A stretch of DNA of 16,113 bases from Methanobacteriota archaeon (GTDB lineage: Archaea; Thermoplasmatota; Poseidoniia; Poseidoniales; Thalassarchaeaceae): positions 97,584 to 113,696 of the forward strand of contig PAYF01000001.1 in the NCBI GenBank assembly GCA_002714745.1, written 5' to 3'. The notes beneath the pieces are model-generated. The model was given only the letters and a program-made list of their open reading frames with translations. It did not search any database and was not told where the DNA came from. Positions 8,128-15,295 of the stretch are shown piece after piece; position 1 is the stretch's first letter, and each line of letters starts with the position of its first letter. The position numbers were made by a program, and so were the translations under genes.

Positions 8128-9401
8128 CCTATCACCTCGTGAATCCTGCTACCTGGATCGAATTTTTTATCGCACAGGACAATTGCTCCGATAAGACCCT
8201 CCACGGTAGACCTACCGACCTCGTTCCTGTGATACAGAGTAATCCACGGTTCACCACTCTCAATTCTATCTCCCAACTGAACCTCCAAGATAGCGCCCAC
8301 CGCGCGGTCAATCGGGTCACCAAGCTCCAATCTGCCTGTACCTATGTCTTGGCATACCAATGCTATCGATAATGCATCGATGTCCTGCACCCACCCACTT
8401 TCCGCCACACATAGACTCGTCGCATTAAGGTTGGAATCGATGAGACCCAGCCCAGTCATCAATGAGGAATCATTAGCAAAAATCGACGAATCACCGCCTT
8501 GGGCTTCGACCATCAGACGGAAGCAATTGAGCGCCGAACCGTCATGCAAAGAGTCGTGAACCATCAGGGCACCAATGTCGCGGTCTTCTGCCAGTCCTGT
8601 CGAGTGCAGTAGGAGGCCGCCCTGAATGCAAACCAGTTCCTCCAAGTCTGCCGGACCATTGCCGCACAACGCCTCAACGCTCTCGAGAACCTCGAGCGAG
8701 TTTCCGATGGCACAGCCTAGAGGAGCATCCATTGTTGATAGAACGGCTGTGGTCGTAACACCCATTCCATGAGATACTGCTACCATGGATTCAGCCAACT
8801 CTCTGGCCGCTGACTCCTCGGTCATGAATGCGGCCCGCCCGAACTTAACATCCAGAACTAAGGCCGACAGTCCTTCAGCGGCCTTTTTTGAGACTATCGA
8901 AGATGTGATGAGAGGAATTGAATCAATTGTTCGGGTGACGTCCCTGAGTGCATACATTCTGCGGTCAGCAGGGACCAGCCGCTCGGTCTGGCCGACCATC
9001 GCTATGCCGATATCGAGAACTTGTCTTCGAATCTGTTCTGAATTCAACTCAACACTTAATCCGGGAATACTCTCTAACTTGTCAAGCGTCCCTCCGGTGT
9101 GGCCCAAACCTCTCCCGGAGATCATCGGAACCTTGAGTCCGCAGGCAGCTAGTGCAGGTGCGAGGACTAGGGATACCTTGTCCCCAACTCCGCCGGTTGA
9201 GTGCTTGTCAACTACCAGTTGTGAAAATGTAGAATCCCATGATATGATCTCCCCCGAGTCTCTCATTGCTTCCGTCAGAGCTATTGTCTCGGCGTCGCTA
9301 ATACCTTCGCTGTGGACCTGCTTGAGCCAAGATGTTAGATCATCATCAGAGATAGAACCGTCAACGACTCCCTCGACGAGGTCGCGGATGTCCTCGGACA
9401 T
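8124..9401 (-). CDS. deoA: Pyrimidine-nucleoside (thymidine) phosphorylase, bacterial type
   Basis: Cytoplasmic enzyme splitting thymidine, deoxyuridine or uridine with phosphate into base and (deoxy)ribose-1-phosphate. From ATG 9401 it has 425 residues, the length of bacterial thymidine/pyrimidine-nucleoside phosphorylases and shorter than archaeal AMP phosphorylases, which carry an extra N-terminal domain. Phosphate-binding KHSTGGVGDK (Lys66, His67, Ser68) is present, as is the family signature SGRGLGHTGGTLDKLE (95-110). Residues aligning with the E. coli base-binding residues Arg171, Ser186 and Lys190 are Arg153, Ser168 and Lys172. The C-terminal hammerhead-like domain is recognisable (GDRIESGEPW). 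A normally Gly-Ser-Gly loop reads FGRAAFM here, a small oddity. It starts one base inside the stop of the PLD/lamin-tail gene (TGATG) and overlaps the acyltransferase start. Thymidine versus broad pyrimidine specificity cannot be decided by eye; the deoA symbol is provisional. Confidence 0.92.
   Translation of the reverse strand: MSEDIRDLVEGVVDGSISDDDLTSWLKQVHSEGISDAETIALTEAMRDSGEIISWDSTFSQLVVDKHSTGGVGDKVSLVLAPALAACGLKVPMISGRGLGHTGGTLDKLESIPGLSVELNSEQIRRQVLDIGIAMVGQTERLVPADRRMYALRDVTRTIDSIPLITSSIVSKKAAEGLSALVLDVKFGRAAFMTEESAARELAESMVAVSHGMGVTTTAVLSTMDAPLGCAIGNSLEVLESVEALCGNGPADLEELVCIQGGLLLHSTGLAEDRDIGALMVHDSLHDGSALNCFRLMVEAQGGDSSIFANDSSLMTGLGLIDSNLNATSLCVAESGWVQDIDALSIALVCQDIGTGRLELGDPIDRAVGAILEVQLGDRIESGEPWITLYHRNEVGRSTVEGLIGAIVLCDKKFDPGSRIHEVIG
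8131..8138 (-). promoter_or_regulatory. Shine-Dalgarno site deciding the TTG start of the acyltransferase
   Basis: The minus strand reads GAGGTGAT, then AGG, then TTG. It is a near-perfect anti-16S match at short spacing. It lies inside the last codons of the phosphorylase gene and supports TTG at 8127 over the downstream ATG, implying coupled translation. Confidence 0.7.
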
Positions 9402-12400
9402 CACTCCTCCTCACTTAGTTCGGTTCGAATCTCTTCCATGGTGTGCCCTTGGTCGAGCATCCACTGGACTTCATCTCTAGTCTCGTTGTCAAAGCCGAAA
9501 CCATCCAACTTGATTGCACCGTGCTTACCGTCGTCACTTCCTTGGGTACGCGCACGTACATCCTCTGCGGACTCATCGAAACTAGTACCGGCTAGTATGG
9601 CCTTGTCTGAATCGGAATCATCGAATCGATATCCCGAATCATCAATCAGAATCTCATCTGTACCTCTCCTTGGTTGAATGAACATGGTTGCGGCAGCTGC
9701 CCCTAGACAAACAGCAGAGATTACCATCAGCCAGAACAGGAATGAGGCTCCCGGCCTGGATAGTGGGTCATCTCTGATATTGAAAATTCCGGATTCATCC
9801 TCTTCTTCAGGTTCTTCTCCACCCTCCTCATCTTCTTGCTCTTCAACATCGCTTTCATCATCTGTCGAGCCTTGTTCGCACCCATACTGCTCACCATCGG
9901 GAATTCCATTCTCATCGACATCACCTGAGTTCATCGATAACACAGGCTGCCGCATCACGCTGACAGCGAAAGCCGACTCATCACCATCTGGAATGCAGTC
10001 TCCGTCAGTGTCATCGGACAACGGGTCGCCCCCTAGTTGATATTCCTCGAGATTGTTGAGGCCATCCTCATCAGGATCAAGGGACTGCTCACTTAGCGCC
10101 GTTCCGAGGACTGCGGCAGAGTGCCTGTTTAGTCCGTACTCTAGTTCCCATTGATCTGGCATCAGGTCACCATCTGAATCGGTAGTAGAATCCAATCTGT
10201 TCCAGTCCTCTTCGAATGAGGCTGAGTAATCATCGGCTAGGTCCTGATGATGAATCAAAACACCCATCTCACGGTTCCGCAATGCAGCACTTGAACCCCA
10301 GTTCATGCTACCTACGAGAACACTGGAACCATCGATGATTGCACCCTTGTTGTGCAGTTTTACTATTGTATCAGAGTAGGCCATCAGACGGGCTGTAACA
10401 TCGAGTCCCTCGGTTGCATTCCAGTCGGTATTGAACATATTGATGGCATCTCTTATTTCATCATCCCACTCAGCATAGAATCCGTTTAGCATTAGACGAA
10501 TACTAACTCCCCTTTGTGCAGCTTCATGCAGAGCGGCGATTATTGGATTGTCACCAAATCCCCAGTACCAGTCCAGGTCCAGATACTGCACAGATAACTC
10601 GATCGATTGATCAGCAGATTCAATCATCGATACAATGCCCGACACGCAGTCATCAGGACAAGTTAGGAGCTGAGCATCAAAGGGCCCCTGGTGGTACTCT
10701 ATGGACGTTAGTTGGCCATCATGCCATGGCTCCTCCATTTCCCAGTCGAATGTAGGAGAGTGCCAGGATGAATGAGGAGTAATGTGCAGATGCTGAGCGT
10801 TCTCATCCCATGCCATCCTTGACAGAACTAACTCGGCGGCAACTTGGGAGTTCAGAATAACCGACCACTCGCGGTTGCCCACCTCATCTGGTGGCACGCT
10901 GGTGTCCTTCCAGTTCCCCGACGAAATCCACACGCTCTCGGAGTCTCGAACTGCCACCTTGCTGTGGATGTAAGCGTATGGTGAGCTAATCTGAGTAGGA
11001 TCCTCCATCCAAAGTACAGTAGCTCCCGCATCATGCAGTGCCTGAGCATGCCCTCTCTGGTTGTTGACCGTACTGCTCCCATCGAGAATCCCCTCTTCGA
11101 GCAGCAGGGTGACTTCTACGCCATCTGCAATCGCATCAAGGAGAGCTTGGGTTAAATCCGGACTCATGAATTGGTATAGGTGCAAATGGATTGAACTCTC
11201 GGCTGAATCAATCCATAGCTTCAGGTCATTGAACGCAGTATCTGGCCCAATTGAGGCAGATATGGACGAGCTTTCTTCTGTGGAGAAGTATCCTCCATCA
11301 CAGAAGGTGGAGGCACCAATCCTAATCCATCTCTGCTCCCAATCAGAACCAGTATCGGTGTCCGGATAGTCCCCGCAACCCCTGCCTCGCATCAGTATTA
11401 GACCAGGAGTCCCATCTCCGGGGACCGATACGGCGGCACCCTCCCAACCATCTATCTCTGCGATTCCTCCGCCGAATGCTATTGCATCAACAACTGTACC
11501 GTTGGGCGCCTTTAGTTGCAATGCACTGCCAGAATCTACGAGCCAAGGCATATTGTTCAGGACTATGTTACCATCCAAGGCAGTGATTCCACCGTCAGCC
11601 AGCAGATTCACGGGATTTTCTGTCAACACTACTGAATCACCAGCTGCAATCTCAAGATCATAGAACGTTGAAACCCAAGGAGTGGTGGAGCGTATACGCT
11701 CTAATGTCCACCCTGAGAGACTGACCGGCTCGTCACCAGTATTAGTCAACTCAAACCAGTCATTTTCCCTGTCAGGAACCTCTGCTGGCATTATTCGTGT
11801 GAACTTAATATCGTATTCTCCGTCCCATTCTGAAGGCTCAACTGGCGGGTCTTCATTTCCTGACTCCCCACCACCTTCTGAGTTCTCAGATCCAGGAGTG
11901 GGTTCTTCGGAGTCTACCCAGTCTGCAGAAGAATTCTCACTGGGAATCTTCGACACTCCGTCGGATGCCTCACCAGTTGTAACAGTGTGGACGATTGTCC
12001 CACTAGCATCCTTGAGGTACAGAGTCTCGCCAGCGTTGTTTAGGCGAAGAGTTCCCACCTCGTTCTCTGCGATTATAGCATAGTCTCCCGAGGCGATGAC
12101 GTACGACTCGTCCAGATTCGAGAAATCTACCCAAGTAGAGGAATCGATTGGGTGAATCCAGCCTCCAAAGTCTTCTAGAGTCCAGTTTTGTAAGTTAACT
12201 CCTGATGGACCCGAGTTGTACAACTCGACCCACTCACCGTTTGGGAATATACCTTGGTCAGAACCACCTGCATTCGGCATTATCTCGGTAATGCACACTC
12301 CCGTACACTCTGTCGAGCGACTTGTGGCATGGGCAGTTACACCAGTCTCACTCAGTCCAGATTCAACGACGGGATACAACGACATTAGCACAAGCATAGT

Positions 12401-12442
12401 TAGAGCAAAGGCCGCAGCACCTGCTCTCCCACGCTCACGCAT
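9401..12442 (-). CDS. Membrane-anchored ectoenzyme with two lamin-tail and two PLD-type phosphodiesterase domains
   Basis: 1013 residues. An N-terminal signal/anchor (about 8-28) precedes two lamin-tail (LTD) beta-sandwich domains, at about 46-155 (CITEIMPN, NGEWVELYN) and about 212-330 (NDWFELTNTG, SLSGWTLER), joined by a Gly/Ser/Glu linker. Two PLD-superfamily halves follow: about 395-545 with HSKVAVRD (His493, Lys495, Asp500; then SSGN instead of GSxN) and about 590-745 with HNKGAIID (His697, Lys699, Asp704; then a full GSMN). Asp-rich calcium-loop segments (about 754-850), a very acidic stretch (about 860-885), one membrane helix (about 900-922) and a charged tail of about 90 residues end the protein. 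The PLD family hydrolyses phosphodiesters in DNA, RNA or phospholipid; LTDs often accompany secreted nucleases, so a surface nuclease is favoured but phospholipase activity is not excluded. Expected topology: catalytic part outside, tail inside. It overlaps the phosphorylase gene. Confidence 0.88.
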   Translation of the reverse strand: MRERGRAGAAAFALTMLVLMSLYPVVESGLSETGVTAHATSRSTECTGVCITEIMPNAGGSDQGIFPNGEWVELYNSGPSGVNLQNWTLEDFGGWIHPIDSSTWVDFSNLDESYVIASGDYAIIAENEVGTLRLNNAGETLYLKDASGTIVHTVTTGEASDGVSKIPSENSSADWVDSEEPTPGSENSEGGGESGNEDPPVEPSEWDGEYDIKFTRIMPAEVPDRENDWFELTNTGDEPVSLSGWTLERIRSTTPWVSTFYDLEIAAGDSVVLTENPVNLLADGGITALDGNIVLNNMPWLVDSGSALQLKAPNGTVVDAIAFGGGIAEIDGWEGAAVSVPGDGTPGLILMRGRGCGDYPDTDTGSDWEQRWIRIGASTFCDGGYFSTEESSSISASIGPDTAFNDLKLWIDSAESSIHLHLYQFMSPDLTQALLDAIADGVEVTLLLEEGILDGSSTVNNQRGHAQALHDAGATVLWMEDPTQISSPYAYIHSKVAVRDSESVWISSGNWKDTSVPPDEVGNREWSVILNSQVAAELVLSRMAWDENAQHLHITPHSSWHSPTFDWEMEEPWHDGQLTSIEYHQGPFDAQLLTCPDDCVSGIVSMIESADQSIELSVQYLDLDWYWGFGDNPIIAALHEAAQRGVSIRLMLNGFYAEWDDEIRDAINMFNTDWNATEGLDVTARLMAYSDTIVKLHNKGAIIDGSSVLVGSMNWGSSAALRNREMGVLIHHQDLADDYSASFEEDWNRLDSTTDSDGDLMPDQWELEYGLNRHSAAVLGTALSEQSLDPDEDGLNNLEEYQLGGDPLSDDTDGDCIPDGDESAFAVSVMRQPVLSMNSGDVDENGIPDGEQYGCEQGSTDDESDVEEQEDEEGGEEPEEEDESGIFNIRDDPLSRPGASFLFWLMVISAVCLGAAAATMFIQPRRGTDEILIDDSGYRFDDSDSDKAILAGTSFDESAEDVRARTQGSDDGKHGAIKLDGFGFDNETRDEVQWMLDQGHTMEEIRTELSEEE
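9404..9412 (-). promoter_or_regulatory. Shine-Dalgarno site made by the C-terminal Glu codons of the upstream gene
   Basis: The minus strand reads GAGGAGGAG, the three Glu codons ending the PLD/lamin-tail protein, then TGATG. This purine run is a strong Shine-Dalgarno sequence at 4-7 bases from ATG 9401. A GTG at 9404 is also in frame but would sit against the purine run with almost no spacing, so ATG 9401 is chosen. Confidence 0.7.
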
Positions 12443-12492
12443 GGTGCTGTGCCGCCCTTATCGGGATTCAACCCTTCGTGCACGCGTGCCCG

Positions 12493-12511
12493 CAGCCGGC
12501 TAAGCCGGCTG
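12493..12511 (-). repeat. Perfect GC-rich hairpin between the CD36-like and PLD/LTD genes
   Basis: CAGCCGG and CCGGCTG flank a 5-base loop (CTAAG); the symmetry actually extends to 9 paired bases around a single central base. It begins six bases past the stop of the CD36-like gene. No T-rich tract follows on the transcribed strand, so it is not a standard intrinsic terminator; it could stabilise or process a transcript end, or be a protein site. A separate 10-base palindrome GCACGCGTGC lies at 12480-12489 in the same gap. Confidence 0.5.
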
Positions 12512-12517
12512 AAGACG

Positions 12518-15214
12518 CTATTCCTCGTCTCTTGACCCCATCATTCCGTAGACAACTAGGCCAATACCCGCGACATACATCAATGCAATTACAACATGCA
12601 AGTATGAGAGAGGAGCCCCAGCATCGCCACCGAAATTTGTCCATCCCATGGGGCCGAGGTTGTCACTGACACTTCCTCGGAATGAGTCCGCTGAGTCATC
12701 AGGGATATCGCTGAATGAGTGAATCTCGAACACAGGGACCACATCGTTGGAATTGAAATCCGGGTTCATCGAGCCGGGTCCGCGTAGATCTAGGTAGAAG
12801 GTAGCAGTTACCTTCCCGTACATCGGAGCGTTGGTAATTGGCTCGACCTTCATGTCGATGTTCGCACCCAGATATACCGGAAGAGCACCAGGCATAGCAT
12901 CTACAAAGGTCGCAGAACCAATCAGCTTACCCTGAATCTGAGTGTTGGCTGGGTCTAGAGTTACTGTATGCTCAATCATATCAATTCCCTTGTAGGTAGT
13001 CTCTCCACCTACCTCAGACTGGGCAATTGCATATCCAATCAAGTTCACATTGAATGAGTTCTCAGCATCCGCAATACCTCCAACAGTACCTGCAACCACG
13101 GTATCACCATTTCCGACATGGTCTGAAAGTAACCCAAGTGCAGCATCCTCGCGGTGCGGAGCCCTCCAAGGTAGATGCTCCGTCATCCCGTAGACCTGAC
13201 CAGCCTCACACTCTAGGTCGTATCCTAGGAAGTTACCATCTGCATCGTAGTCGTAGTCACACAGGCCGTTACCATCCGAATTGATGTAGCCCTGAGCTAA
13301 ACTCTGGCCGATATTATCTCCAGCAGTGCTTATCATGTACACCGAACGGTCTCCAGTGCTGACTCCATCAGATCCATAGTATGTGTCATTGGTCTCAAGA
13401 CTGACCCAAGGGAAGAATCCGAAGTTTGTATTGACAGCATCATTCCAGCCATACAGCCAGTGACTCACGGGCTGAGTAGTATATGCCTCATTGCCGGTAA
13501 TGAAGTTCAGTAGAACGGGCATCACGGTGTCGAAGTAGAAGTTGTTAACCCAGTCCCTCAGTGCTCCTGCAGCATCCTCGGGAATGCCGTATAGTGATCC
13601 GACATAGGCATCATCCCAGACCTGCTGACCACCCTCAGAATCTGGTAAGGCCATGCCCGAGAGCTCACCGTACATGAATGCGGACGGGAAAGAGGACTTC
13701 AGCCCGATGACCGGGTCATTTAGGATGAATTCCGACTGCTCCATAGTTAGGTCTGCCATACCCTCAAATGTATCTCGGTTCAATCCAATTGGAATATACT
13801 CGCCTGTTAGCGGGTCTGCCGCTCCGAATGCGGTATGCCACCAATCAATGGAATTCATTGTGCCCTGACCCCCTATGAGGATCTTCTCAAAGTCCCTAGG
13901 CTCACCAGTGACTCCGAGTCCGACCCAAGGCTCAACATAGTCGGCCAAATCTGCGATAGCAAGCAGACCAATGCCGTAGGTCAACATGGCGTCGTAGTAA
14001 CTTCCTGACTGCAGAGGCAGTAGCAGACCTATGACCATCCCAGGCAGAGGTATGCCGCTAATCTCAAAAGAACCCAACATTCCTACATTGGGATCGAACA
14101 AGAGATTGTTGAGTGTGTCCGGATCATTGATCATTATTCCACTCACTTCATGGAATCTCTCCTTGAGCTGCGGGGTCTCATTGTTTATCTCTGCGCCCCC
14201 GCCCATTTCCACGAAGGTGTTTGCAGCGAGTGCAAAAACACCCAAATCAATGATAGCCATTTGTTCAGCGCCAACCTCTCCGTATCCATATAGGTCAGCC
14301 CGGGATTGTGTGACTACTCCTCCATCGGGGGCCCCCATTCCAGCAACAATAACAGGCCCCAAATCGCAAGTTAGTGCAATGCAGAGATCGGGGTTCGATG
14401 GATCTTCTGCATCGTACAGAATTTCATCAGTGTAGTCGAAGAAAGGCTCGGTACCGTTCAGAATATCGTCCACATTTCCCCCACCAGTGGCTGAAACATA
14501 TGCAGCTGAGAGTAGGCTGGACGGTGCCAAGATAGAAGCGTTTGCAGAATCAATGCCAATGCTATCGAAGTAATCTTCCCAACTCTCTATTCTGAGGTCT
14601 ATATCCTCGGACGCCCAAATGCTTGGAGCTCTGTTTGAGAGATCGAACTCTACCATCCCTGCTGCGAACATAGCCTTAGCAAAGGTCTCGCCATAGAAAA
14701 TGCCGCCAGATGCTCCTCCCATGCCACCGATTCGCTGTGTGTTCCAGAGGATGTTGACTTGGGTGACATTAGTGTCGCCCGATACAGAAGCGTGTTCCAC
14801 ACCATCATCATCAGTCCATGTGCACTCAGCGCACCACTCGAAAACGTCGTATTCAGAGTAGGTCATAGTGTTCGCATCATAATCAAAATCAAGAATCTCT
14901 CTAGTCGTAGTGACATTGTAGATGAAAGGACCCATCATAGTTAATCCATCATGAGGATTTTCTGATTCCAAGGCCGAGGGATCAGTAACCGAATTGGCAA
15001 AGTATACTCTAGGGGCAGTAGATACATGCCATTCATCATCATAGTCTGCAGAGTAGTTCTGATTACCATCTTCATCTAAGCCGTCATATCCGTCAGAGAC
15101 CATGCCTGCCACAGTCCCTTCAATGACTCCGTCAACGACTCCTGTAACTCCGATTCCTATATTCACAAGTAGGAGCAATGCTCCCACACTCAATGCTGTT
15201 GTCTGTCTATCCAT
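12518..15214 (-). CDS. CD36/LIMP-2/SR-B-like two-anchor membrane protein with enlarged ectodomain
   Basis: 898 residues; CD36 relatives are about 470-510. Topology matches the family: a very short N-terminal tail, membrane helix about 7-28, a large ectodomain, membrane helix about 868-892 and a short charged tail. After the first helix comes the amphipathic VVDGVIEGTV segment (compare CD36 GDLLIQKTIKKQV), then a Trp, VYF-x-NSVTDPSAL, MMGPFIYNV (compare GPYTYRV) and NTMTYSEYDVFE. Near the end, YKGIDMIEHTVTLDPAN, DMKVEPITNAPMYG (about 787-800; compare DIEPITGF), VVPVFEI and DDSADSFRGSV (compare EKANMFRSQV) fall in family order. FGFFPW near 600 fits the segment after the CD36 apical helices. About 465 residues lie where CD36 has about 90. 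Eukaryotic relatives bind fatty acids, lipoproteins, phospholipids or a lysosomal enzyme and move lipid through an internal tunnel; ligand here unknown. The gene follows the TctA-like gene by 81 bases. Confidence 0.82.
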   Translation of the reverse strand: MDRQTTALSVGALLLLVNIGIGVTGVVDGVIEGTVAGMVSDGYDGLDEDGNQNYSADYDDEWHVSTAPRVYFANSVTDPSALESENPHDGLTMMGPFIYNVTTTREILDFDYDANTMTYSEYDVFEWCAECTWTDDDGVEHASVSGDTNVTQVNILWNTQRIGGMGGASGGIFYGETFAKAMFAAGMVEFDLSNRAPSIWASEDIDLRIESWEDYFDSIGIDSANASILAPSSLLSAAYVSATGGGNVDDILNGTEPFFDYTDEILYDAEDPSNPDLCIALTCDLGPVIVAGMGAPDGGVVTQSRADLYGYGEVGAEQMAIIDLGVFALAANTFVEMGGGAEINNETPQLKERFHEVSGIMINDPDTLNNLLFDPNVGMLGSFEISGIPLPGMVIGLLLPLQSGSYYDAMLTYGIGLLAIADLADYVEPWVGLGVTGEPRDFEKILIGGQGTMNSIDWWHTAFGAADPLTGEYIPIGLNRDTFEGMADLTMEQSEFILNDPVIGLKSSFPSAFMYGELSGMALPDSEGGQQVWDDAYVGSLYGIPEDAAGALRDWVNNFYFDTVMPVLLNFITGNEAYTTQPVSHWLYGWNDAVNTNFGFFPWVSLETNDTYYGSDGVSTGDRSVYMISTAGDNIGQSLAQGYINSDGNGLCDYDYDADGNFLGYDLECEAGQVYGMTEHLPWRAPHREDAALGLLSDHVGNGDTVVAGTVGGIADAENSFNVNLIGYAIAQSEVGGETTYKGIDMIEHTVTLDPANTQIQGKLIGSATFVDAMPGALPVYLGANIDMKVEPITNAPMYGKVTATFYLDLRGPGSMNPDFNSNDVVPVFEIHSFSDIPDDSADSFRGSVSDNLGPMGWTNFGGDAGAPLSYLHVVIALMYVAGIGLVVYGMMGSRDEE

Positions 15215-15283
15215 GCTGCCGCACCTAGCGCCCTCAGTAGGGTTGAGCGAATAAGCGTTGCACTATCCAAAACGCCCTCTCCG

Positions 15284-15295
15284 CTTCATAATTAA
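15284..15295 (-). promoter_or_regulatory. Possible TATA-like element for the CD36-like gene
   Basis: The minus strand reads TTAATTATGAAG directly after the stop of the TctA-like gene. It is the most A/T-rich spot in the 81-base gap and would give a leader of roughly 45 bases before ATG 15214. This rests on composition and position only; co-transcription from upstream is an alternative. Confidence 0.28.

Noticed and set aside
9402..9404. GTG as start of the phosphorylase
   Set aside because: It is in frame and overlaps the upstream stop, but it abuts the purine run with no spacing; ATG at 9401 has proper spacing and adds no doubt to the product.
9678..10040. Ser-rich plus-strand open frame opposite the PLD/LTD gene
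   Set aside because: It is antisense to the acidic stretch and calcium loops of the minus-strand protein; no independent coding evidence.
1643..12463. A shared TTGAATC element about 20 bases upstream of both the TSP3 protein and the PLD/LTD starts
   Set aside because: Only two instances at unequal distance (19 and 22 bases) were found; with so few starts this is within chance.
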